Shown: positions 1 to 9,313 of the stretch, piece by piece
How the letters are laid out: every line of letters begins with the position of its first letter
How positions within the stretch are numbered: position 1 is the stretch's first letter
Source of the DNA: Nocardioides luteus
Lineage (GTDB): Bacteria > Actinomycetota > Actinomycetes > Propionibacteriales > Nocardioidaceae
Length of the DNA: 64,000 bases
Assembly (NCBI RefSeq): GCF_015752315.1
Contig: NZ_JADOVJ010000001.1
Span: 4,146,501-4,210,500, forward strand
Direction: 5' to 3'
Made by a program: the position numbers and the translations under genes
The notes under the pieces: generated by a model
Databases searched by the model: none
What the model saw: the letters and a program-made list of their open reading frames with translations, nothing else
Told to the model about the DNA's origin: nothing

Positions 1-1
1 C

Positions 2-868
2 GCGGTTCTGCAGTACACCGTCCAAGGGCTCGCGGCCGGCAGCTTCTACGCGCTGGCCGCGCTCGGGCTGGCGGTCATCTTCGGGGTGCTGGGCGTGGTC
101 AACTTCGCCCACGGCGCCTTCTACATGCTGGGAGCGGTCGCAGCCGCGGTGCTCCTGGACACCGTCGGGATGAGCCTGTGGCTGGCGCTGATCGTGGTGC
201 CGCTGCTGATGCTGGTCTTCGGGATGCTGGTCGAGCGGCTGCTGGTGCAGTGGCTGCTGCCGCTCGACCCGCTCTACAACCTGCTGCTCACCTTCGGGCT
301 GACCCTGCTGCTGGTCGACCTGGTCAAGCGTCGCTACGGGGTCTCGGGGTTGCCCTATGAACGCCCCTCCGCACTGGACGGGCGGGTGCAGGTGGGTGGC
401 GTCGGGCTGCCGGTCTACCAGCTCTTCGTGATCGGTGTCGCGCTGCTGGTCTGCCTCGGCGTCTGGCTGCTGATGACGCGTACGCGGGTGGGGATGATCG
501 TGCGGGCCGCGACCGAGCGGCCGGAGCTCGCCCGTGCGCTCGGCATCAACGTCGGGCGCTGGGTGACGCCGGTCTTCGGCTTCGGGGTCGCGCTCGCCGG
601 GCTGGCCGGAGTCCTGGCCGCACCGTTCCGGGCGATCACCGCCGAGATGGGCAGCGACTTCATCATCATCCTGTTCGCGGTGGTGGTGATCGGCGGGCTC
701 GGCTCGATCGTCGGCGCCGTCGTCGGCGGCTTCCTGGTCGGGCTGGTGGAGGCGTTCGGGCAGGCGTACGCACCGACGTTCGCGCAGGTGCTCATCTTCG
801 TGCTCATGGCCGTGGTCGTCCTGGCCCGGCCGGCCGGGCTCTTCGGTCGAGAGGAGGCGACGGCATGA
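2..868 (+). CDS. livH: Branched-chain amino acid ABC transporter permease, LivH type (5' end outside window)
   Basis: This is an inner-membrane permease of the hydrophobic amino-acid ABC family, which imports branched-chain amino acids, urea or small amides. The reading frame is open to the left edge. The residues before the first in-window GTG (position 86), such as GLAAGSFYALAALGLAVIF, are typical LivH sequence, so the gene starts outside the window. The protein is almost entirely transmembrane and carries the family signature VVNFAHGAFYMLGA plus a C-terminal VVIGGLGSIVGAVVGG segment. Its stop overlaps the start of the next permease (ATGA), so the two are translated together. Substrate is not deducible; the binding protein and ATPases are probably upstream of the window. 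Confidence 0.9.
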   Translation, partial: AVLQYTVQGLAAGSFYALAALGLAVIFGVLGVVNFAHGAFYMLGAVAAAVLLDTVGMSLWLALIVVPLLMLVFGMLVERLLVQWLLPLDPLYNLLLTFGLTLLLVDLVKRRYGVSGLPYERPSALDGRVQVGGVGLPVYQLFVIGVALLVCLGVWLLMTRTRVGMIVRAATERPELARALGINVGRWVTPVFGFGVALAGLAGVLAAPFRAITAEMGSDFIIILFAVVVIGGLGSIVGAVVGGFLVGLVEAFGQAYAPTFAQVLIFVLMAVVVLARPAGLFGREEATA

Positions 869-1902
869 CCCTTCGACAAGCTCAGGACACCGCGTCGATC
901 GCGACCGCTGGCGCGAGCGTCAGCGAACAGCACGCGGCGATCGCCGGAGCACGGCCGTGGCAGCGGCTGTTGCTGCTGGCCGTGGGTCTGGTGGTGGCGC
1001 TCGGGCTGCCATGGTTCGTCTATCCGCCGGTGGCGATGGACATCGCCGCCTGGGCGCTCTTCGCGGTGGCCCTCGACCTGCTGCTGGGCTACTGCGGGCT
1101 GCTCTCCTTCGGTCACGCCGCGTTCTGGGGCGGGTCGGCCTATGCGACCGGACTGATCGCCATCCACCTCGGCGTCCCGTTCCCGGTGGCGGTGCTCGGC
1201 GGGGCGCTCTTCGCAATGGTCCTGGCGGTGCCGATCGGCTACCTGTCGGTGAAGCGGTCCGGGATCTACTTCGCGATGGTCACCCTGGCCTTCGCGCAGA
1301 TGCTCTTCTTCATCGCCAATCAGGCCTCCTCGCTCACCGGCGGTGAGAACGGACTCCAGGGCGTGCCGCGGTCGTTCTTCGGGATCGAAGCGGTCGAGAC
1401 CGACTCGTTCTTCTTCTACTACGCCGCGCTGCCGATCATCCTCCTCGGGATGTGGGCCGCCTGGCGGATCGTCCACTCCCCCTTCGGGCGGGTGCTCGTC
1501 GCGATCCGCGACAACGCGCCACGGGCCCGGGCGCTGGGCTACGACGTGGAGCGCTACAAGCTGATCGTCTTCGTGCTCTCGGCCGGGCTCTCCGGGCTCG
1601 CCGGCGGCGTCTTCGCGGTCTCGCACGGGTTCGTCGCGCTGCCCGAGCTGCACTGGGCCACCTCCGGGGAGGTCGTGCTGATGACGGTGCTGGGTGGCAT
1701 CGGCACGCTGTGGGGCGGCGTCATCGGCGCCGGGCTGATCGTGATGCTCGCCGACTACCTGGCCTCGTCCGGGTTCGACGGCATCGGGATCGTCACCGGG
1801 GCCGTGTTCGTGACCGTGGTGCTGCTGTTCCGTCGGGGCATCTGGGGCACCGCCCGGCACCTGTACCTGATGCGACGCTCCGCGTCGCGAGCGCGACGCT
1901 GA
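865..1902 (+). CDS. livM: Branched-chain amino acid ABC transporter permease, LivM type
   Basis: Second permease of the Liv-type importer, 345 aa with about eight to ten hydrophobic segments. LivM signatures include LLGYCGLLSFGHAAFWGGSAY, VKRSGIYFAMVTLAFAQM and VLMTVLGGIGTLWGGVIGA. The start ATG overlaps the livH stop by 4 bp. Residues 2-9 (TLRQAQDT) are encoded by a copy of a dispersed repeat (869-889), so the extreme N-terminus looks like an insertion of repeat DNA kept in frame; the conserved protein begins some 30 residues later. No gene for the partner ATPases follows, so the operon probably ends here. Confidence 0.9.
   Translation: MTLRQAQDTASIATAGASVSEQHAAIAGARPWQRLLLLAVGLVVALGLPWFVYPPVAMDIAAWALFAVALDLLLGYCGLLSFGHAAFWGGSAYATGLIAIHLGVPFPVAVLGGALFAMVLAVPIGYLSVKRSGIYFAMVTLAFAQMLFFIANQASSLTGGENGLQGVPRSFFGIEAVETDSFFFYYAALPIILLGMWAAWRIVHSPFGRVLVAIRDNAPRARALGYDVERYKLIVFVLSAGLSGLAGGVFAVSHGFVALPELHWATSGEVVLMTVLGGIGTLWGGVIGAGLIVMLADYLASSGFDGIGIVTGAVFVTVVLLFRRGIWGTARHLYLMRRSASRARR
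869..889. repeat. Dispersed short repeat, copy 1
   Basis: The core CTTCGACAAGCTCAGGAC is identical to the second copy at 3990-4010 (21 matching bases). Here it lies immediately after the livM start codon and is translated in frame. This resembles the short dispersed repeats with a CTGAGCTTGTCGAAG core found in many high-GC genomes. Confidence 0.7.
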
Positions 1903-1905
1903 TAA

Positions 1906-1969
1906 CCCTCGTCTTCCTTCCTTCCGCTCAGTCGCTTCGCTCCCTCGCTCCAGTCAGTCCAGACGAGGG
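1906..1969 (+). terminator. Possible hairpin after livM
   Basis: A 9-bp inverted repeat, CCCTCGTCT (1906-1914) and AGACGAGGG (1961-1969), begins three bases after the livM stop with a long 46-base loop. There is no T-tract. It could end transcription between livM and the convergent PucR gene, but the long loop makes this weak. Confidence 0.35.
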
Positions 1970-2007
1970 CGCGTCGCGCTGGGCTGAGCCGTCGACGTTC
2001 CTGAAAC

Positions 2008-3903
2008 CTAGGCGACCAGCTGATGGAGCCGGAGCGCCAGCTGCACCTCGAGCTGGCGCTCCGGCGCCTGCCAGCCCTTGCCCAACAGACGGGTGACCCG
2101 CTCCAGGCGCTGGGTGACGGTGTTGACGTGGACGTGCAGCGCCGCGGCGGTGCGGGTGAGGTTGCGGTCGGCGGCGAAGTAGGCCCGCAGGGTCTCCACC
2201 AGCTTCGACCCCTTCGCGGTGTCGTAGTCGATCACCGGACCCAGCCGCGAGGTGACGTACGCCGCCGGGTGGCCGTCGGAGCCGAGCAGCAGCCCCACGA
2301 ACCCCAGGTCGTCGGCGGTGACCACCTCGCCCTCGCGGCCCAGGGTCATCGCCGCCGCCAGGCATCGGCGAGCCTCGTCATAGCCCTTCACCACCGCGTC
2401 GGGGCTGCTCAGCGGCCCCGGCACCGGCCCGGCCGCGCCGACCGTCACCGGCGCGCCGGCCGAGAGCCGCAGCCCCTCGACGACCAGCTCGCCCGCGGCA
2501 CGGGCGTCGCAGTCGGGGAAGATCAGCACGACCTGCCCCTGCCGCACCGCCGCGAACCCGTCGTGGGTGGCCGCGACGAAGGTCGCCGCCTGGCCGACCC
2601 TCGCGCGGTCGCCAGGGACGTTCGCGACCACCACGGCGTAGGGCCTGGACAGGTCCGCCTGCAGCAGGCGCCCGCGCTCGCGCAGCGTCTCCGGGTCCGG
2701 GGTGGTGCCCGAGAGGAGCTCGTCGAGGAGCTCGCCCCGCACCCGACCCTCGGCCTCGGCCACGCTGCGGCGGAAGAGCAGCAGCAGCGCCGTCACCAGC
2801 GCGGCGCGCTCCAGGATCCGCTGGTCGCCGTCGTCCAGATCACCGTCGTCGCGGTCGACCTCGCGCGGACCGAGGAGCATCGAGCCGAGCTGCTCCGCGC
2901 CGGCGAGCACCGGGGTGGCGTAGACGTCGCCGCTGCCCGCGGTGCGGCTCAGGTCGAGGCTCCGCCTGGTCACGGCCGCCTCGTAGTCGGAGACCGGCTG
3001 GTCCGGGGCGCTGCTCGCGATCGTCTCGCCGTCGAGGTCGAGCACGACGACCCGGGCGCCGAGGACCTCGGCGACGCTGCGTACGACGTCGTCGACGCCA
3101 CCACCCTCGACGACGATCCGGGTGAGCCGGTCGTGGGCGTCGGCGGCGCGCTCGACCACCTCGTTGCGCGCCTGCAGCTGACGGGTGGTCACCTCGAGCT
3201 CGGCGACCGCGGCGCGGGTCTCCTCCAGCAGCCGGGCCTTGTCGACGGCGATCGCGGCGTGGGCCGCCAGCGAGACGAGCAGCGCGCTCGCCTCGGCGCC
3301 GAAGGGACGTACGGTGCGGTTGGCGGCGAAGAGCACGCCGATGACCTGGCTGCCGAGCAGGAGAGGCACGCCGATGATCGCGCGGATGCCCTCGCCGCTG
3401 ACCGCGGCGTCGATATCGGGGGCGTGCCGGAACCGCTCGTCGGGGATGTAGTCGGCGGTCGAGTAGGGCTTCATGGTCTGCGCGACGAGGCCGCCGAGAC
3501 CGATGCCGAAGGGGATCCGCGTCGAGCGGAAGGCCGCGGTCAGGATCCCCTCGGTCACCCGCATGTACTCACCGCGACGCTCGTCGTTGAGGGTCAGGTA
3601 GGCGACATCGCTGTTCAGCAGCTGCTTCGCCCGGGTCACGATCGCCTGCAGCACCGCCTCCAGATTGGTCAGCATTGCCAGGTCGTTGGCCGACTCGAAC
3701 AGTGCGCCCAGCTCGCCCTCACGCCTGCGGCGTGCCTCGAGGGTGGCTCTGACCTGGAGCGCGAGGCGCTTGGCGTGGTCGATCCGCTCCTGCTCCTCGA
3801 CCGTCGCCCCCGCCGCTCGCGCGGCCCGCGACGGTCCCTCGAACTCGGCCTCCGTGGCATCCCCGGCCAGCAGCTCCAGGAACGCAATCACATCGACCGT
3901 CAT
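2008..3903 (-). CDS. GAF domain-containing PucR/CdaR-type transcriptional regulator
   Basis: A 631-aa DNA-binding regulator. The N-terminal part (about residues 40-75) is helical. A GAF-like sensor follows at about 75-225 (GVPLLLGSQVIGVLFAANRTV, LLVSLAAHAAIAVDKARLLEE). Next come a PucR-type middle region with a weaker second sensor and a C-terminal PucR helix-turn-helix ending in RNLTRTAAALHVHVNTVTQRL (about 580-600). PucR-family proteins commonly control purine, amino-acid or aromatic catabolism. The gene is convergent with the Liv permeases, so it may or may not regulate them. The ligand cannot be inferred. Confidence 0.85.
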   Translation of the reverse strand: MTVDVIAFLELLAGDATEAEFEGPSRAARAAGATVEEQERIDHAKRLALQVRATLEARRRREGELGALFESANDLAMLTNLEAVLQAIVTRAKQLLNSDVAYLTLNDERRGEYMRVTEGILTAAFRSTRIPFGIGLGGLVAQTMKPYSTADYIPDERFRHAPDIDAAVSGEGIRAIIGVPLLLGSQVIGVLFAANRTVRPFGAEASALLVSLAAHAAIAVDKARLLEETRAAVAELEVTTRQLQARNEVVERAADAHDRLTRIVVEGGGVDDVVRSVAEVLGARVVVLDLDGETIASSAPDQPVSDYEAAVTRRSLDLSRTAGSGDVYATPVLAGAEQLGSMLLGPREVDRDDGDLDDGDQRILERAALVTALLLLFRRSVAEAEGRVRGELLDELLSGTTPDPETLRERGRLLQADLSRPYAVVVANVPGDRARVGQAATFVAATHDGFAAVRQGQVVLIFPDCDARAAGELVVEGLRLSAGAPVTVGAAGPVPGPLSSPDAVVKGYDEARRCLAAAMTLGREGEVVTADDLGFVGLLLGSDGHPAAYVTSRLGPVIDYDTAKGSKLVETLRAYFAADRNLTRTAAALHVHVNTVTQRLERVTRLLGKGWQAPERQLEVQLALRLHQLVA

Positions 3904-3989
3904 GTGACCGAAGTTACACTTCTACGCCGTCGCCAACATAGGGGATCACCACATAGTTCGCCCCGATCAGGTATGGGTCTCCGCCAGTT

Positions 3990-4002
3990 CCCTTCGACAA
4001 GC

Positions 4003-4010
<8 letters not shown>
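3990..4010. repeat. Dispersed short repeat, copy 2
   Basis: Identical over 21 bases to the copy at 869-889. The stop codon of the DUF255 gene (complement of TCA at 4003-4005) lies inside this repeat, so the repeat supplies the end of that reading frame. Confidence 0.7.
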
Positions 4011-5970
<1,960 letters not shown>

Positions 5971-6083
5971 TCCCCCAGCCTTGCACGCACTGACACCAGG
6001 CTGCAGCCCGCCGCTCAACGTCGAGTCGGCCTTTTGCGGCGCGTCTAAGCACGAGGCTGGTGAGAACCGATCGGTGTCTCGGA

Positions 6084-6746
6084 TTACGCGGACCCGGTTT
6101 CGGTCCGTCCGGGAAACGCGGGTTCAGCGTCTGGGTCGTCCGGGTCGTACCCTCCGGTGAGGCCGGAACGGGCCGCGTTGATGTCGCTGGATGCATCAGC
6201 CCACTGAAGCTGATAGTCGTCGGTGTTCACAGTGCAGTACCAATCGGTGATGCAGTCGTTCCACTCTTGCGCCGTGGAGGCGTACACGGCGAGTGCGCCG
6301 GAGGCCAGGTTGTAGATGGTTTGGCAGCCATCGGCCAGGTCGTACACCTGGACCGTTCCGCGCACGACGGCCGCATCGCCTGCCGCCTCTCGAAGTTCAG
6401 CGTTCGTCACACCGACGTCGAGCTGGCTGTCTATCGCATAGACGGCGTCTACGAAGTCGCCGATCTCCTTCTGGCATGTCCTCCAGGCATCCTGCTTGGC
6501 CTTCACCTCGGCGGCCGCCGCAGCTTCTTGCCTGTAGTCGATGATCGCCTCGACACCACGCCAGATCCCAACACCGGCTGCGCCGATGACGAACACAGAG
6601 ACAACCACGAGGATGAGGACCAACCTGCCTCGATGCTTCCCGGGAACAGGAGGTGGCCCGGGGGGGGCGGCATCGAAGGGCCCGGAGGATAGGTCATAGC
6701 GGCGATACTCGTGACCGTGGAATCGCCTTGTCGGCGATCCGAACAT
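6084..6746 (-). CDS. Membrane-anchored hypothetical protein, possibly frameshifted at its N-terminus
   Basis: A 220-aa protein as read. A proline-rich N-terminus (residues 23-36) is followed by one transmembrane helix (about 42-60, [20 protein letters not shown]) and a roughly 155-residue extracytoplasmic helical domain with Cys pairs ([18 protein letters not shown]). No family is recognised. In another frame the upstream DNA encodes [14 protein letters not shown], a more typical start for such anchored proteins. The two frames meet at a run of eight G (6660-6667), so a one-base slip or sequencing error is plausible. The true start may therefore be near 6696 rather than 6746. Confidence 0.6.
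   Translation of the reverse strand: MFGSPTRRFHGHEYRRYDLSSGPFDAAPPGPPPVPGKHRGRLVLILVVVSVFVIGAAGVGIWRGVEAIIDYRQEAAAAAEVKAKQDAWRTCQKEIGDFVDAVYAIDSQLDVGVTNAELREAAGDAAVVRGTVQVYDLADGCQTIYNLASGALAVYASTAQEWNDCITDWYCTVNTDDYQLQWADASSDINAARSGLTGGYDPDDPDAEPAFPGRTETGSA
6660..6667. other. G8/C8 homopolymer inside a coding region
   Basis: Eight consecutive G on the + strand (eight C in the gene). The tract separates a frame encoding a typical proline-rich start ([14 protein letters not shown]) from the frame encoding the transmembrane helix. Such tracts slip easily, either in sequencing or biologically. Confidence 0.6.
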
Positions 6747-6933
6747 CGGATACCTGGGATCGGGGACGCGTAGCCGCGTCGGCGATCCACTCCAGGTACG
6801 CCGCCCACGCCGCGCACCCGAAGGCGGGTGACGGCGATGGCCCCGCGCGCAAGGGGTGGCGCCAGCCGGACCTCGCGACTCGTGCCTTTGCCGCTAGGCC
6901 TCCAGATCTGCCGGTGTCGTCTGCCCACGAACG

Positions 6934-6973
6934 GCGTCGCAACCCCGACCGCGCACGGCCAGGGTTGCGACGC
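6934..6973 (-). terminator. Hairpin terminator after the hydantoinase operon
   Basis: A perfect 12-bp inverted repeat, GCGTCGCAACCC (6934-6945) and GGGTTGCGACGC (6962-6973), starts 8 bases beyond the stop of the hydantoinase B gene in its direction of transcription. It has no clear U-tract, as is common in high-GC actinobacteria. Confidence 0.65.
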
Positions 6974-6981
6974 AGCGACAC

Positions 6982-9303
6982 CTACTGCGTGGCCACGAGA
7001 CTGCCCCTGACTCCAAGGCGGGAGACATCTCCGGTCGTATCGATGTGGTCGGCCGGGACGATCGACGACGTGATCGCAGTCCAGCAACCAGGGCAGCAGA
7101 GCTGGCGGAAGACGATCGCGCCGTCCACGTAGTGCGCCGGATCTGAGGTGACCTGCGGGCCCGCGTCGGTTGACGGTCCGTCATAGATCGCCAGGCCGAG
7201 CGACACGTCGCGAGTGACGTCGGCCAGGCCATGGCCGCAATGCGCGCAGCCAACCGTGTCGCCGTCGATGACGAGGTTGTCGTCGATGCGACGCGCTCGC
7301 GTCGTGTCGAGCGTGCCGCGGTCCCGGGGTTCTGTCCGCGACCGCTTCCGTCGCTCGTCGCGCAGTTCCACTCGCCGGGTGATGGTCGCCTCTTGATCGA
7401 TCACGCCGTCGGCGAGAACGACGCCGTAGACGGTGGCAGCAGCGGTGGAGCTGACCTTGTCCTCGATGACGTCGTGGAGGACTGCGTGTGGGTCGCGCAG
7501 CAGTGGATCGCCGTACCCGCCGCCGCCCTGCCAGTTCATGTAGAGGATTTCGCCGGGCGCGAGGTATGACTGGGCATAGCAGTTCCCGATCTCCATCTCG
7601 CCGCCGAACTCCTCCAGAGACTGGGGGATGCGGCCGACGGCGAGGGCCCGCCCGACGTCGGCTCGACGGACGATGGCGTCCAGCCCGGTGTTGCCTGGAT
7701 AGCCGCCCGCGAGGCCGTTGTTCTGCGAGACGGCCTTGCCTGCCGAGGCGAGTACAAGACCGGCCGGCTGCGAGGATCCGTGCAGGGTGACAGCCAGCGA
7801 TGCGCTCACTCCCCCGCGCTGGCGGCCCGGGCCGCCGGAGTCAGGTTCCTCGCGGCGCCACAGGGTGAGCAGTGGGTAGAGGAACTCGGTCATCTCGACG
7901 TCGGGGATGCGGCCCATCGGGATGCAGAACAGCCCGCCGGTGTCCATACCGTCCACCTCGGGACGGGCACCGAAGCCACCGGCCATCGGCTCCATCATCA
8001 CGTTGAGGAAGGGCGTCGGTACCTCACCGCGCTCGTCGAGACCCGCGACGACTGCCGTGTCCCAGGTACCGCAGCAGGCTGCCTGGACGCTCTTGCCGAG
8101 ATCGGCGGAGCGGTCGAGCATCTGGGACAGGCACTGGGCGACCAGGGTGCCGGTCAGCCACGCCGGCCCGATCGGTCCACGGCTGACTGCGGCCGGGTAA
8201 GTCGCATTGTTGATCGTGCCCTCCTCCGACACCAGATCGAAGCAGCGCATCAGGCCGCCGGCCGACCACGGGATGTCGTTGGCGAGGATCGGGAGAAGGG
8301 CGAGCATCACGCCGCCACGCATGCCGGCGTAGGTGCAGTTGATCATGCCTGCTTGCGGGTCGGTTCCGGTGAAGTCGAAGGTCAGGTGGTCATCGCGCTT
8401 CGTCATCGCCACGGTGATCTTGTGGACACCGCGGTCGCCCTCGTGGGACTGGTCCTGGTAGCCAGTGGCCTCCCATGTGCCGTCGGGCAGGTCGCTGAGC
8501 TTGGTACGCAGCCGACCCTCGGCGTCGGCCATCATCCGCTTCATCACGGCCTTGACGGTGTCGGCGCCGTACTGGGAGATGACCTCCTCGAGCCGCTTGC
8601 GGCCGACTGTGTTGGAGCCGACCTTGGCGCGCAGGTCGAGGTTGACCAGCATCGGCACCCGCGAGCGGCGGATCCACACGTCGACGACGTCGTCCTGGAG
8701 ATCGAAGTCCTTGACCACCTTGACCGGCGGGGTCGGGAGCGCCTCGGAGAAGACGTCCTGGGCGGCCGGGCTGAACGAGCCAAGTCCCACGCCGCCGAGG
8801 TCCGGTTCGTGGCAGATCGCGCTGGTCCAGGCGAAGAGCTTGCCCTCGTGGAAGACCGGCTGGAAGACGATCACGTCGTTCTGGTGCAGCCCGCCGCCGA
8901 CCCACGGGTCGTTGCAGAGGAACATGTCGCCCTCGCGGATGCCGGGGTTGTGGGACCGGTTGCGCAGGGTCCAGTAGATCGCGAGGTCGACGGCTCCGGC
9001 GAGCATCGTGTTGTAGAGGCCGACCTGTACCTCTTGGCCGAGCTCGTCGCAGATGGCGAAGTCGAAGTCGTTGGCGTCGGTGACGATCGGGGAGCCAGAC
9101 ATGCGCTTGAGCGCCTCGCCCATCTCTTCGGTGACCGACCAGAGCCGGTGGCGTACGACCTCGTAGGTCAGCGGGTCGAGATCGTCGATCTGCTCCTGCG
9201 TGACTGTGTGGACCTCGAGGGTCTCGGGCAGTCCGGCCGAGATCTCGTCGAGGTTCGTGGGACGGCTGGAGAAGTGCTCCGAGCCTGGAATCTGCATCGG
9301 CAT
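6982..9303 (-). CDS. Hydantoinase B/acetone carboxylase alpha-type subunit with C-terminal zinc-ribbon (gamma-like) extension
   Basis: A 773-aa protein. Residues about 35-640 are a HyuB-type catalytic subunit (DPLTYEVVRHRLWSVTEEMG, CNDPWVGGGLHQND, GNCYAQSYLAPGEILYMNWQ, GGGGYGDPLLRDP). This family holds N-methylhydantoinases, 5-oxoprolinases, caprolactamases and acetone/acetophenone carboxylases. Residues about 670-773 form an extra domain with CAHC and CPGC motifs resembling the separate gamma subunit of acetone carboxylases. That fusion favours a carboxylase over a lactamase. A GAGGAA ribosome site precedes the ATG, and the gene follows the ATPase-type partner by 10 bp. The substrate is unknown; the cluster suggests an aromatic ketone or lactam. 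Confidence 0.85.
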   Translation of the reverse strand: MPMQIPGSEHFSSRPTNLDEISAGLPETLEVHTVTQEQIDDLDPLTYEVVRHRLWSVTEEMGEALKRMSGSPIVTDANDFDFAICDELGQEVQVGLYNTMLAGAVDLAIYWTLRNRSHNPGIREGDMFLCNDPWVGGGLHQNDVIVFQPVFHEGKLFAWTSAICHEPDLGGVGLGSFSPAAQDVFSEALPTPPVKVVKDFDLQDDVVDVWIRRSRVPMLVNLDLRAKVGSNTVGRKRLEEVISQYGADTVKAVMKRMMADAEGRLRTKLSDLPDGTWEATGYQDQSHEGDRGVHKITVAMTKRDDHLTFDFTGTDPQAGMINCTYAGMRGGVMLALLPILANDIPWSAGGLMRCFDLVSEEGTINNATYPAAVSRGPIGPAWLTGTLVAQCLSQMLDRSADLGKSVQAACCGTWDTAVVAGLDERGEVPTPFLNVMMEPMAGGFGARPEVDGMDTGGLFCIPMGRIPDVEMTEFLYPLLTLWRREEPDSGGPGRQRGGVSASLAVTLHGSSQPAGLVLASAGKAVSQNNGLAGGYPGNTGLDAIVRRADVGRALAVGRIPQSLEEFGGEMEIGNCYAQSYLAPGEILYMNWQGGGGYGDPLLRDPHAVLHDVIEDKVSSTAAATVYGVVLADGVIDQEATITRRVELRDERRKRSRTEPRDRGTLDTTRARRIDDNLVIDGDTVGCAHCGHGLADVTRDVSLGLAIYDGPSTDAGPQVTSDPAHYVDGAIVFRQLCCPGCWTAITSSIVPADHIDTTGDVSRLGVRGSLVATQ

Positions 9304-9313
9304 GTCAGTTCCT

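Noticed and set aside
415-1860. Long 481-aa frame opposite the Liv permeases
   Set aside because: It is the antisense shadow of two clear transmembrane permeases in high-GC DNA; its composition (His/Asp/Arg rich) is that of an artefact.
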